64,000 nt of DNA, taken from assembly GCA_964034945.1 (NCBI GenBank), contig OZ035960.1, forward strand, positions 27,267,487-27,331,486, written 5' to 3'. The notes under the pieces are model-generated. The model had not been told where the DNA came from. It made no database searches and saw nothing but the letters and a program-made list of their open reading frames with translations. Both the position numbers and the translations under genes were made by a program. This DNA comes from Chrysopilus asiliformis (Eukaryota; Arthropoda; Insecta; Diptera; Rhagionidae). Below, one piece after another: positions 22,196-32,900 of the stretch. Within the stretch, counting starts at the first letter, position 1; every line of letters starts with the position of its first letter.

Positions 22196-22594
22196 TCAAT
22201 TCACTCTAAACCAGGGGCCATCAAAGTAGCTGTCGCTACCTTTACAAGCAAAATTTATAACCACTACAAATAAAAAATACAGTTCAATGAAACACAACCT
22301 TCCACGACAATGGCTTGACACGAACTGATTTAAAATGAAATGCGTCATGCTAATAATGCCCCGATTCCAACTTAAAGTACGATTCGTTTTATTCCTGCGA
22401 TCCGAAGCCGCACACACAAGCATTACAGCACACAATAAAAGGTCGATTATAGTGGCTACGCTCTTAAAGCCAATCTGTGTGATGAGCCAGCCGAGCCACT
22501 AACTGATGTTGCCTGCTCTAAACCAACGAACGTTACATACGACATTTAAATTCTAAGCCGACGATGTATAAACCGATAAAGTTATATTAGATAC

Positions 22595-22680
22595 GTACAA
22601 CGGACAGACCGACAAACCGACAGACAACCTCATAATTTTGTCTGAAACGGATTCCAAACTGACCGTTCTCAACTGTGTGT
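22595..22680 (-). repeat. DINE-B-like fragment (inverted)
   Basis: CGGACAGACCGACAAACCGA and TTTTGTCTGAAACGGATTCC are the reverse complements of the GTCY run and CCGTTTCAGGCA block in the repeats at 12541 and 25005. Confidence 0.6.
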
Positions 22681-23000
22681 GAGTATGTTTCAATCTTCTA
22701 GAAGTACAGTGTGTTAAGAAAGTGTCGCACCATTCCACGCATTTGATAAAAAATTGAACTCACCTCCCACTATACTTCTTTTGTAAATCATCAACCTATC
22801 TTCAGACAAGGATTAGTAATCTTGGTAAGAACACAATATTATTATAAATTTCAAAAATTGAAATATGATTCAACACTTTCTGAATGTTTATTTTTTCGTA
22901 ATGGGGCGAAACTTTCTTAACACAGTGTAGCTCTACTTGTTGTCTAGTTGAAAGAAATATCCAAATAATTGATAAGAGGGTATTGGGTTCTTAAGTTACT
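22670..23000 (+). repeat. 105-bp direct repeat, interrupted copy
   Basis: Same block as 19649-19754, split after TCTAGAAGTA and resuming at TAGCTCTACTTGTTGTC. Confidence 0.8.
22707..22927. mobile_element. 221-bp Tc1/mariner-type MITE with TA duplication
   Basis: The termini are CAGTGTGTTAAGAAAGTGTC and, inverted, CACTGTGTTAAGAAAGTTTC, continuing to about 28 bp with two or three mismatches. TA lies on both sides, and the empty site at 19649-19754 has a single TA. There is no coding capacity. Confidence 0.85.
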
Positions 23001-25004
23001 ACAGCGCCCAATTTTTTTTCCCCCTTTTTAGTGCATTTTTTAACAAAAACCCTTTTAAAAAAAATTTTAATTTTATTTTCCTTTTACCTTAAACTTATAT
23101 ATTTTATCGTCATCGAAATATTTTAGATTTTGTCAAATAAAAATTCACATTTTTATATATACAAGTATTATATTTGGCGAGTTCTAATAGTGCAAAATGC
23201 TCAAAAAAACATAAATTTTATATAAGAAAGTCATGTGTTGTTCACATCAGATATTTTTACTTGTAAAGAGAAATAAAAATTATTGTTGAACGAAAAACTT
23301 ATTATCAATTTATCCTGGCAAGAAATAAATTTTTATCATTTGTCTTCACATATTTCATCGTTAAATGAACCTGGTGGTACGTGTATAATGGTTGCATGTT
23401 GGTCCGTTAAATTTAATAGGAAAATTACAAAATATACGAATAAATATCGAAACGGAGTAAGTATCGCTGGTCGTGTGAGTTACGTATCAAAAATATTGGT
23501 TTGGTTGTACTTGAATGTACAAAATTGACTCCAATTTACCACCACATAGTACTTTGTAGAAAGCACTTTTCGATGGAACACCAAAGCCTGAATGAAACAG
23601 TAAACAGGGGTTGAAGAGAGATCCTTACAATTTGCATGTTTATAAATTGAGTTCATTAAATATAAATTAACATAATTGTGGTAAAATTATTAAACACAGT
23701 TTTGAGATATAATCACAAGCTTTATTGTGCAAAGAGAAAAGCCATCCCATCCATTTTGTCATACGGCACACAACATATTTATAGAATGGTATGAGTTACA
23801 ATATAATGTGTTGCCTTAATAGGTACCGACTAGGTGCCACCCTATAACTCTGAAAATATATCAAGTATATACAAAGCCCAATACCCACCCTCTCAAAGCG
23901 CCATTCATGATAAATTCCATTACAGACTTTGGTTAATATCACGAAACATGAAAGATACACTCATTTCATTCACGAATTCCAGTACTACGTACACACGTAA
24001 TTATGTTGCTGAACACAATCTATATTACATTACTGCGTATCTAACATTGTTATTAAAGGCCTCACGAATTTACCTTAATTTCTATAAAGTTAATTGATTT
24101 AAATATTTGAAAGGTTAGTAGTACTTTTACTCGATGACATAAATGAATAAACATGTAAAACAGGTACACCAATAATATAATTTCAACAAAAACAAATATC
24201 AATTTATGTTTGGTAAATATACAAGTATATAGATGTAGTTGGATAACCCAATTTAATTTTACTTTTGGTCGTTTAAATCATTGAGCATTTTCGAATCACC
24301 ACTTAATGATCCATTTCGCTTGTGAACGTTAAGATAAATTTATATCATTAATTTATCGTTTTATATGCAAGTGTAGTACTTGGGCATTTTTCCCCTAAAT
24401 AAATCGATTCATATATATATATGTGTGAAAAACAGACACACACACACACATACTGGACTCTAGCATAGGACTTTCAGTATAATATTAAAATTGAGAAAAA
24501 CCATCACAGCAGCATCCGCTGGAGCGAAATTGTGCCAAAAAATCTGCAAAAATCACAGAACATAAAAAATTTAAAGTCTAGTACGACACACCGAACGGGA
24601 GCAAAACATCTTTTTTAAGTGTATATTGTACATTCGTGTTTTATTTTTCTTGTTTTCCAGCAACCAGAAAGAAGATCTCATCTTGGTTATCTTGTGGTTT
24701 AAGTTGGCCATGTATATTATTTCAATTGTATTCGAATGGTTTCAAGCTTTTTCTTTCGTTTTAAAAGACATTAAAATATCATTAAGCATGTTCTTGCGAT
24801 TGTTCTTGTGAGGTGGATCCGAGCATGCAAGTATTTTTTATAAAAGAACTTTCTCAAACTATAGTATTATTTATCAAGAAAAAAGAAAAAAATCTACGCT
24901 GGGCAACTAAGAAAAAGTATACCTACTGGTTATGGAAAAATTCGAATTTCGGGATTTCTTAGCAAATGAAATGCTTTTCCAAAGTCTAGAGTTTTCTGTG
25001 CCTC
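23001..25004. other. Interval without recognisable gene
   Basis: AT-rich sequence with several short frames (for example 23283-23528 and 23834-24097) that show no domain. A TATA/CA simple repeat lies at 24411-24451. Confidence 0.45.
24411..24451. repeat. (AT)n and (CA)n microsatellite
   Basis: ATATATATATATGTGTG is followed, after a short spacer, by ACACACACACACACATAC. Confidence 0.9.
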
Positions 25005-25370
25005 GGAATTTTTTTTCGCTACGTTTTACTTTCCTCTTATATAAAAGGAAAGGATTGTATTCATTATGGAGACCGACTCGAGAACAGGGGCAGATAGAAA
25101 GTTTCTGATCAGTACGAAATTGTTTCAGGCGAAATTATGAGAATGTCAGTGCATCGGTCTATCCGTCGTACGTATCGTAAATAACTCGAGAACGCGTTGA
25201 GCTAGCGACTTGAAATTTCTTGTAAATGGGTTTTACAAAAATCGCAGTTCTCTATCAACTCTTGGAAAAGGAACGGTAGTTATAACAAGCACCTCTCATA
25301 CCATTATTTTTTTATTTTTTTTTTAAATTTCTTGAAAATCACAACTGACATTTTTTTACTTTTTTCAAAT
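25005..25370 (+). repeat. DINE-B-like repeat
   Basis: A start hairpin, TTTCCTCTTATATAAAAGGAAA in outline, is followed by GGATTGTATTCATTATGGAG, ACTCGAGAACAGGGGCAGAT, TTTCTGATCAGTACGAAAT, AACTCGAGAACGCGTTGAGC and GGAAAAGGAACGGTAGTTAT. It matches 12541 in the 5' half and 49060-49315 (inverted) throughout. Confidence 0.7.
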
Positions 25371-25466
25371 CACGTGATTTTGCGAAATGATTTAGATCTT
25401 AAACCAAAGTGTACACACAGAGAATAAAGTAATTTTGTTTGACATTTCAAGTACGTTAGTTCAAAA

Positions 25467-25631
25467 ATGGATCGAGGAATTTCGTGTAGGATTACTATGA
25501 ATTTTAGTAATATGATGAATAATACAATTCAAAACTTCGATGAAATATGTGCAAACCTAATTAGACACTTTAGACGAAAATGGGAATTATCTGTAATGAA
25601 AATAAACAATTATTTTCCATTTCTTATCTAA
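25467..25631 (+). pseudogene. Short frame conserved between the two element copies
   Basis: A 54-codon frame, MDRGISCRITMNFSNMMNNT onward, includes FDEICANLIRHFRRKWELSV and ends at a TAA. The same reading (NMMNNTIQN, DEICAN, RHFRRKWE) survives in the inverted copy near 1985-2090. I do not recognise a family. It may be a remnant of the transposase gene of this element. Confidence 0.35.
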
Positions 25632-25830
25632 TCGCATCAAAAACAGGTCCATTTTTTCGACCCGCGTAGGTTGTTTACTAATATATCCTCTTCGCGTGCG
25701 GAACACGGCTTCTTTTTCTTATATTTCCATTTTTCCAATGCAGCACAAATGTCAAAACTGATTTGCTGAAGAGAGCTGAATTAGTGATGCAGGGATGTAT
25801 CCATTGTTTTTGCTTGATTTCGTTCCTAAT

Positions 25831-26071
25831 CCCAATTGACCAAATTGGTTGGAAAACCAATTGGATTTCCAATCATCTTGTACCAAGTACCGAAGGTACG
25901 ATTTATGGAATTTTGACTGGAAATCTAAGATTTTTTCCTGTGAAAATGGTCCTTTTTGTACCATAAGGTCCATAATTCCAAATGTTCCCACAAATATTCT
26001 TAAACTTTATAAAGGAAAATTGCGTGGTACATTTGGACACGGTACAAAAATTCCAACATTGGTCAATTGGG
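25831..26071. mobile_element. 241-bp MITE, CCCAATTGACCAA termini, AT duplication
   Basis: A perfect 13-bp inverted repeat, CCCAATTGACCAA, ends the insert on both sides. AT is present at both borders, and the paralogous site at 1755-1770 (reverse strand CGTTCCTAATTTTGTGG) has it once. The interior has repeated GTACC and GGAATTT motifs with only weak arm complementarity. Confidence 0.85.
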
Positions 26072-26199
26072 ATTTTGTGGAAATTACATACTTTTAGCGA
26101 TTTTGAAAACATGTACTGGAAATTTCGTGATTTCGAGCGTAATTTCGTTCAAAATTACGTAATTTTGCGTCGGTGTGAACATAGTATTACACTTTTTAA

Positions 26200-26420
26200 C
26201 TGAACATTTAAACTATTTGGTTTAAAAAATGAACCTTTTTTGGTTTAAAAATTCAACTTTGGTTTAAGAAATCAACTTTGGTTTAAAAATTCGAATTTTT
26301 TGTTTGAAATTTCAACCAAAAAGGTGAAATTTAAACTATTTGGCTGACAAAGATTTTGTGATTTTGTTGTTTAAAAATTTTAATTTTTTTGCTTGAAAAT
26401 CTAAACTCGAATTAGTTATG
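26200..26420 (+). repeat. Minisatellite-like TTTGGTTTAAAAATTC units
   Basis: Four to five diverged ~22-bp units of AACTTTGGTTTAAAAATTC type lie at 26205-26300. They are followed by a partly inverted stretch (TTTCAACCAAAAAGGTG). Confidence 0.6.
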
Positions 26421-28600
26421 CCAAATATGTAAATCAAAAAATTTAAAAATGCAATCCAAATTTACCACCATGTAACAAAATATTCGTAAGATACATCCCA
26501 AGTAACAATTTGAGGTTACATTCCGGTTAAGAAACGTATTTAAAACCATGGTAACAAAACTCAAAAGTTTCACATTTGGTTTCTGTAACCTTTCAGAAAC
26601 GTTTCAGAAACCCTATTTAGAAGCTAGTTTCAAAATAACCGTTTTTGGCGGGTTTATTCGGAAACCATCTAAAATGTAAGCAAAATGTAACCTAAATTGA
26701 AGCTGTTTTTGCAATTACAAACTCTAACTATATGCAAAGCCTCAATCAAATGTGAGGCCTACCTTTCAGACCAAAAGCGTGCAATACGCGATAGTGTGGG
26801 GGTTGTCAATACACTCAATACAAAAAATCGGTGAAAAGCGTGTCGCAAAAGAAGTGAAGAGGAGGGGGTGGTTTAAAAAGCCTAAAGTCAGAGTGACGTA
26901 TTTTGTGTGAAACTTTCTTTGCACCAAATACTTGTCAAATAAGCGATTTTTTGGACTTTCTTGTCAAGAAAAATGTTTCTCCGGCGTTTGATGTTGAGTA
27001 CGATTGAAGATCAAAGTTTCACGAAAATAAAAACAATTTTGGAAGATTTTTATTTTTATTTTTTTATTTTATAAGGTTACATTCTGTGTCAGGGAATTTG
27101 GCAAGAGTTTTTCTAATAACTTTGTGACAATTTTGGTTAAAAAATATAGAGCAAATGTGGTTCGCATTATGTTTGTTTGACTTAACTGGGAGAACAGGCT
27201 AGTCTTCAAGATTGGCATTCATTGGGCTAGAAAAGACCTATCAAAATAAAATCGACATTAAGTTGAAGGACTTTAACGTCAGAAGTTCATGTTAGCTTAA
27301 GAAAAATTTCTTTTGCATGTCTCGTATCTCACATCACTGAAACACGCACAAACATTTTATACTTCTATAAAGCTTTACATCCTGATATACCTGATGGTAA
27401 CGTGGTCCCAGTCAATGAAGGATTTTCATGTACTGGGAACTATAAGTGAGTATATTTTGCAATGGACGTCGTCTTAAGGTAGGTAATTCTGAAGTGAAGT
27501 AGAAGCGATTGTATAAATTGGCACTATTCGCTAAGAATATCAAGCACTAAATGTACATATATATAAAATTCTCACAGTTACTTGTACTACTTTATATTCC
27601 TTAGGTGTATATCATATGGTAATTCAGTTAGAAGCTGAAGAAGTGTCTCTGGTACTGGAGGCCATCATTTAGAACGTACTCATTCATATGAAACTTAACG
27701 ACGTTACAAATCTATAACCTGAAGTGTGTTCGTGTACCTACTATTCGTTTCTTTTTATCATGCTGTGTGTATGGTTTTAGATTTAAGATGAGGAAAGTTC
27801 ACTTCTAAGTCAGCCAGTAAAGACTTTAACTCAGTCAAGCGATTAAGATAGATTTGAATGTAGGAGAAAGGTGATACTCTAAGCACCGTAAGTAAATCAG
27901 ACAAGGGAACTTATTTCAATCCTTTCACATGACATGAAACCACAATTCCTAATTTGGAAGCACAGCCAAGGACGTGTCGTTCGCTTGTGCTATCAGGCAA
28001 TGTTCTATAATTCTGAACAAAGGATAACTAATGTATTGATAAATGATTGATGTAGATATTATATTGTTGGCAATGAATTGATATTCCTTTTATTATACTC
28101 ATGTAGGTAATTCAAATTTCAGTTAATTGAATTAAATAGTTTTGTTCTTTTGTCGCAATTCCATTAATTTAACGTTCAGAAAACTGTGCTGGAAAAGTTA
28201 TAATAATAGAATACTTACATAGTAGAACGAACCAAGTTATATGTATTCTATAGGGTTAAGTCAACAAAAGGAAACAATTAATTGGATAAAGAATAATAGA
28301 TTACTCACTATATTAATAAACTATTTATTATTTGAATGACTTTTTATATACGAAGAAAAATCAGGACAAAACGTTTTCCTGCTAAAATACAATTATTTTT
28401 TAAATACAAATTTGACACTGTCGTTTTTTTTTGTCCAGCAATTAGTTTTATGCACTATAATTATTAGACCCAACGCAATCTACTTATTGCTTTTATTTTG
28501 CAAGAACTCTGTGGAAATTCCATCGTACTCCATCACACCAGAGATCGTTTGCCGTAAGGTCGGGATACATGCCATTGATTGAAAAATTTCATTGCGGCAT
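26421..28600. other. Interval without recognisable gene
   Basis: A CCCAAGTAAC end is visible at 26499 without a convincing partner. The rest is unremarkable, and no frames or RNA genes were recognised. Confidence 0.4.
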
Positions 28601-28609
28601 GAACTATCT

Positions 28610-29160
28610 AATAGCGAAAACCATATCGGAATCCATACAATAGTTTAGAATAGGACAGGAGAGGGGGATCACATAATGAGGGGTTTACGTTACCCCAAGT
28701 TTTCTCAGGTGAATGAAACTCAGAACCGTATCAGAATCGATTTTGTAGTTTAGGACAGAGAAGAATAGGCGATTTGGATCACGTGGGAGGAACTGATTTG
28801 AGTGGGCGAAAATTTTCCTTGACAGACAGCCTACCCAATAGTAAAATCCGTATTAAAACCCATTTAGTGGATTGGGAGATGACAGGAGAGGAGGGGTTTC
28901 CATCACGCGGGACGGAATGGATTACATCTCAAAAATTGGAACGAATTCAGCCAAACTATTTCCAGATTCGGATTCAATGATGTCAAATTATCCTAAAATT
29001 TTAATATCTACGGCAATAACAAAAATAAAAAATAAAATTTTTCAGTTTAACTGGAGTTTTTTCGAAAAAAGGAAATTTTTTACTCAAAAACTATAGCCAG
29101 TCTGGCCAAAGCACTTGCAGATTCGGAATCAGCGACGTCAAATTATCTCATAAAAAGATT
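28610..29160 (+). repeat. Three tandem ~115-130-bp retroelement-like units
   Basis: Three diverged units carry an AATCCRTAYAA / TTTAGTGGATTG-like / GACAGGAGAGG / ATCACGYGGGA order (28622, 28735, 28840). After them, CAGATTCGGATTCAATGATG and CAGATTCGGAATCAGCGACG repeat at 28965 and 29120. The last block also occurs inside the hAT element near 37690. Confidence 0.55.
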
Positions 29161-30600
29161 GTAAATTCTTTTGCCGCAAAATGGCTGTTGTGTAGTGTTA
29201 TCAAATTTTATTAATTTTCGACTTTTAGATAATTTTTCCCCACTGGGAAAAAATCACTACTAAAAAGCCAGGGTAATATTTTACTGCATTATTTTTTGTG
29301 ATCCACTTAACCAAAGCCAAATATTCCACAAGCCGAACTTGGTTGACCAGCTGCAATATGTCCACTGCCCCCAATGCTCTTGAAAAGACATCCCTTTACC
29401 AACATTCCAAAATAGCCACAACATAAAATGTTCACAATAAATTCAACGGAAAACATGCAAAACAAAATATTTGTACAAAACCGTATACTCGTTTTTAATG
29501 TCGGTTGCTATTGGGACGAAAATTCGTATATTTGAATACATTCATTTCCATATGCGGACCAATATTTCGCATATTACCTTTTGTGAATGTTTTATCCTCG
29601 AAACTGGAGTGTTAGGTAGATGGGTGGATACTTTTACCTCATCCTGAATCCAAAAACGTGTCCATATCCTTATTCCTATCTCCTCAGTTCCATGGCTGGA
29701 TGCCGCCAATATCTATTTCAGAATGTAAATATCAGTCATTCATGCATACATATGAGTATCTTTCTGAAGTTGTCGTTCGGTTGTATGTAATACTTTTGAA
29801 TTAATGGCCTTTGCATATGTTTTTCAACTGTCCGCACCCGTTTCTGTATAAATATTTCTAACCTTGGCATTTTGTTGGTTCTCTACTGGGAGTCCTTCAT
29901 TCAGCCAGGATGAACATTGCTTTACCGATTTTAACACGATGCGAAATAAATACAAGACAGCATCAGTTGTGGCATCTGTTGGGAAACCTTTTTTTACTAT
30001 TCAGAGTAGTCGTACGAGAGCTACGAGAATTTTCCCATCTGCCAAACAGTAAAATTTTCATGACATTTTCTCGTTTTACTATTGTTGTCAGCGGGTTGAT
30101 GCCAATTTCCCAACATACGATAATTTCCTAAATATGCTCGTTCCCATAGGAGAATGTTTGTCATTTTATTTGAACTGTCCTTGATGGTTTCAACAGCGTT
30201 GGAAGGTAAATATAGAGGAAATATTTACTATTATTCAACTAAACAGAATTAAAGTCGCAGCGAAACGCACCAACTCCTTGTTAATAATTTCGCAATCAAT
30301 TTACTGGCTCGGGAACAGAAGTACTAAGACTAATTGACTTGAAATTATCACGTATGCAGATGAGTTCTGCGAGTAATCAATAAAAAGCATACGAAAGAAT
30401 ATTGAAATACAAATAGTTCTTTTTAAACTTATCTTTGAGGATTCCAAATCTGTGGTTTTGCAATTACGAATTAGAAATAGAAAAAATCGATGTTTGCATA
30501 ATAAAAAAAAAATTTTTTTAACAAGCTTTTATTTAGAAAAAATGCACTAAAAAAAATAAACTTCGGGTGCTTGAGAAAAGAACCATGCAGGAAACAGCGT
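29161..30600. other. Interval without recognisable gene
   Basis: No element ends, RNA genes or credible exons were seen. Confidence 0.45.
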
Positions 30601-30915
30601 TTTTCGTGCCCCTGGGGTAACTTTTGAACCCGTGTAGTTTTCACTTTGGTTGAGTACTTTTTGGAAAGGGCACAGTCTCTAGTTTCATCCATATATGGCT
30701 TCAAGAGCCACCGAATTGCAGGGGGATGGTGAGGGGTTAACGAACTCTCGTGATTTCTGCAATGATTTCTGTGAAAAATCACAAAAAAGTTCGTTAATCC
30801 CTCACACTCCCCCTGCTATTCGGTATGGATGAAACTAGAGACTGTGCCCTTTCCAAAAAGTACTCAACCAAAGTGAAAACTACACGGGTTCAAAAGTTAG
30901 TTTGGAGGGGCAAAA
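30601..30915. mobile_element. 315-bp near-perfect palindrome
   Basis: The arms contain a 76-bp stretch that is exactly complementary (left TAACTTTTGAACCCGTG onward, right its inverse ending at 30899). They extend with small differences to the outer TTTTnGCCCCT and to a ~25-nt centre. The left arm has a 17-nt extra piece, TATGGCTTCAAGAGCCA, which is itself a mini-hairpin. This is a young or arm-homogenised foldback. Frames on either strand are by-products. Confidence 0.85.
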
Positions 30916-31319
30916 TCGTGCATCCTTCTTTATTTCTGAAATTTTGAGAACAAATCTATATTTAAATGAAAACAAAGAACAAGAATTTAAAGATGTGCAC
31001 CGCAAGTGAATTTTTTTAAACAGAATGCGGCAAAAAGATTTTACTCAAGAGCTGCACCACAGTCGTAAGCGAAAATTAATGTAGTTTTCGCGCTTTTTAC
31101 AGTCCGTAAATAATGGCAACGGAAATTGTAAAAATACCAAAAAAGACGAAGGCACCGCAGGCACAACCTTTTTAAAAATCTACATGCGCCATTTGTGGAA
31201 AGTCGCAGAAAAAATGCGCCGCAGTTGAAAAACACGTGATTTACAACAAAGCCTAGCCGAAGTAGAGTATTTAGTGCATATTCAGTAATCGTACAGTTTC
31301 ATAAATTATAACACTAAAT

Positions 31320-31410
31320 TGTAAAATCCGGGATAAAATGTTAGTTTCCTGGACGCCACCGGGACAACATGCCTAAATGCGGGAATGTCCCTGCCATTCT
31401 TGGACAAAAT
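31320..31410 (+). repeat. CCGGGAC dispersed motif, copy 4
   Basis: CCTGGACGCCACCGGGACAA..CATGCCTAAATGCGGGAATG parallels the 11495 copy closely but lacks its CACCCTAG end. Confidence 0.55.
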
Positions 31411-31725
31411 GAAATTGTCAGCAAGAAGGAAAACTATCCCACCGTCGATTACAGTTTGCTTTTTATAAGTGTGAAAATAGATCAAAATTTCGTGCAAAAA
31501 CTTACTGAAATTCTTTTAAAAATTGAAAAATCGAAATTCTTGGTCTTGTTCCCAGATGTGGAAATTGGTTTTGCGATTGTTCTACAAATGTTCTGTAATA
31601 TATCTCCAATGTTTGATAGTTGTCGATTTCAAGTATTTAGTGAGTATTTTTATTACGTAATACAGGAGACTGTTTACCCCATAATAATTTCAATTAAAAG
31701 TTTAAAAGTTTTCCAAGAAAAATGA
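31369..31725 (+). pseudogene. Possible remnant of a hAT transposase C-terminus
   Basis: A 118-codon open frame includes FLVLFPDVEIGFAIVLQMFC and then NISPMFDSCRFQVFSE. The hAT dimerisation region usually has an LFPNLEIALRI-like stretch, then a P-T-S/C segment and ERSFS. The order and spacing here are similar, but the ERSFS core is not preserved. The neighbouring CCGGGAC motif is hAT-like too. The first ~30 codons run through that repeat and are probably not native. This could equally be a chance frame. Confidence 0.3.
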
Positions 31726-32635
31726 TTGTTTTTAATTACCACTATACAGGATGGCAACTTGATTAATAGGACATTGACTCATTCAACAACGTACCAGATT
31801 CAGGGTAATATTATATTTGAATTTCTATGCCTTTTTCTCATCCTTTCATTCTCAGTCCGATGATATCGTGTTTGCTGTTTGTTTGGAAAAAAATTTAGAG
31901 GGAAATATTGAACAATCAGGAGACAGACGATAATTTAAAAAAAAACAAGTATGTTGTATGCTAGTATGCTCTGCTATCAATCTACGGTGAATAGCATACT
32001 ACCTATCGATTTTTATCGAGCCACAAGAGTTTCTTGCCGCGATTGTCTCAAGCCTCAAGAACGCTCAGCATTCACTTGAGTCAGTTTTTGAGGGTTATTT
32101 GGCAAAAAACCTATTCTAGTCGTTCACCTTTCTTTTTAATACAGTATTGGTTGCGGCTGTTAAAAGAATGTTTCCCGGTTTCAAGAATTCCCAAGTAGCA
32201 AATAAAAATAAAAACAAAAAGACTGTGGGTATTAGCACACATTTTGATGAGTTTTGTACAGATTGTTTACACAACTTTTTTACGCAGCAGTTTACCTTTG
32301 AAACATTAATTGTTTACAGGCCACAAAATCATAATAAACATGTAAACAATGAAAACAATGTAAGGAATGTAACTAATGTAAACAATTGGGTTTTTTTCTT
32401 TTTCCATAACTGCAATATTTAAATATTGAATAAAGCAAATGCTTTTACTAGATATTTGTCAGGTTTAGTGGAGAATTTATTTTAAATTTATATGGAATAA
32501 GTTTCTTTGACCTATTACATTTTAACGGATTACTTGTGAAAGTATAATTTTACCCAAATTAGAGCAAAATCTTTCAATTTGAATGGCAAGAGTTCCCAGT
32601 AATGTCAGAGCCAGCTTTGAAAAGTCTAGATGCTG
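31726..32635. other. Interval without recognisable gene
   Basis: An open frame at 32147-32422 ends in Asn-rich low complexity and has no visible domain. I do not call it. Confidence 0.4.
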
Positions 32636-32639
32636 AAAT

Positions 32640-32900
32640 TGGGCTACATTACAAAATACTTCCGGATTTCCTATTTCTTCTGAAATTTTCTCGAAAACTG
32701 TGCATCGTATCGAAAAATGTATAAAGATGAAATGTGTTTAGAATATACTTTTACATAACCGTTCCATACATCAAAATCCGACCAAACTACTCCTTCCCCC
32801 TCTCCTATACAAATGTTTTTTTTAAATAAACATATTGTCTGTCATCTTATAGAGTATTTTAATTGTAGCTGGCAATTGTAGCTTTTCTTATGTTTAATAT
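32640..32900 (+). repeat. DINE-B-like fragment
   Basis: CATCGTATCGAAAAATGTAT, AATGTGTTTAGAATATACTT, CCGTTCCATACATCAAAATC and CCCTCTCCTATACAAATG follow the order of the copies at 12840, 19170 and 61490. It lacks a GTCY run. Confidence 0.65.

Larger units (their letters stand above)
25374..26185. mobile_element. Second, inverted copy of the 1637-2615 element
   Basis: It is colinear with the reverse complement of 1637-2580 apart from the insertions on either side. One terminus, GTGTGAACATAG followed by TA, is intact at about 26185; the other end is truncated near 25374. It lacks the 2214-2544 MITE and instead carries its own insert at 25831-26071. Confidence 0.75.

Noticed and set aside
22200..22530. 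Possible hAT element from AACCAGGGGCCATCAAAG
   Set aside because: No inverted CAGGGG end or 8-bp duplication was found downstream.
26499..27200. Element starting CCCAAGTAACAATTTG and ending GACTTAACTGGG
   Set aside because: The ends match too weakly and the flanks do not repeat; only the left CCCAAGTAAC is convincing.
30471..30782. 103-codon minus-strand frame
   Set aside because: It overlaps one arm of the 315-bp palindrome, so the frame is a by-product of duplicated sequence.
32147..32422. 91-codon frame, possible small gene
   Set aside because: The second half is Asn-rich low complexity and the first half shows no domain or splice support.
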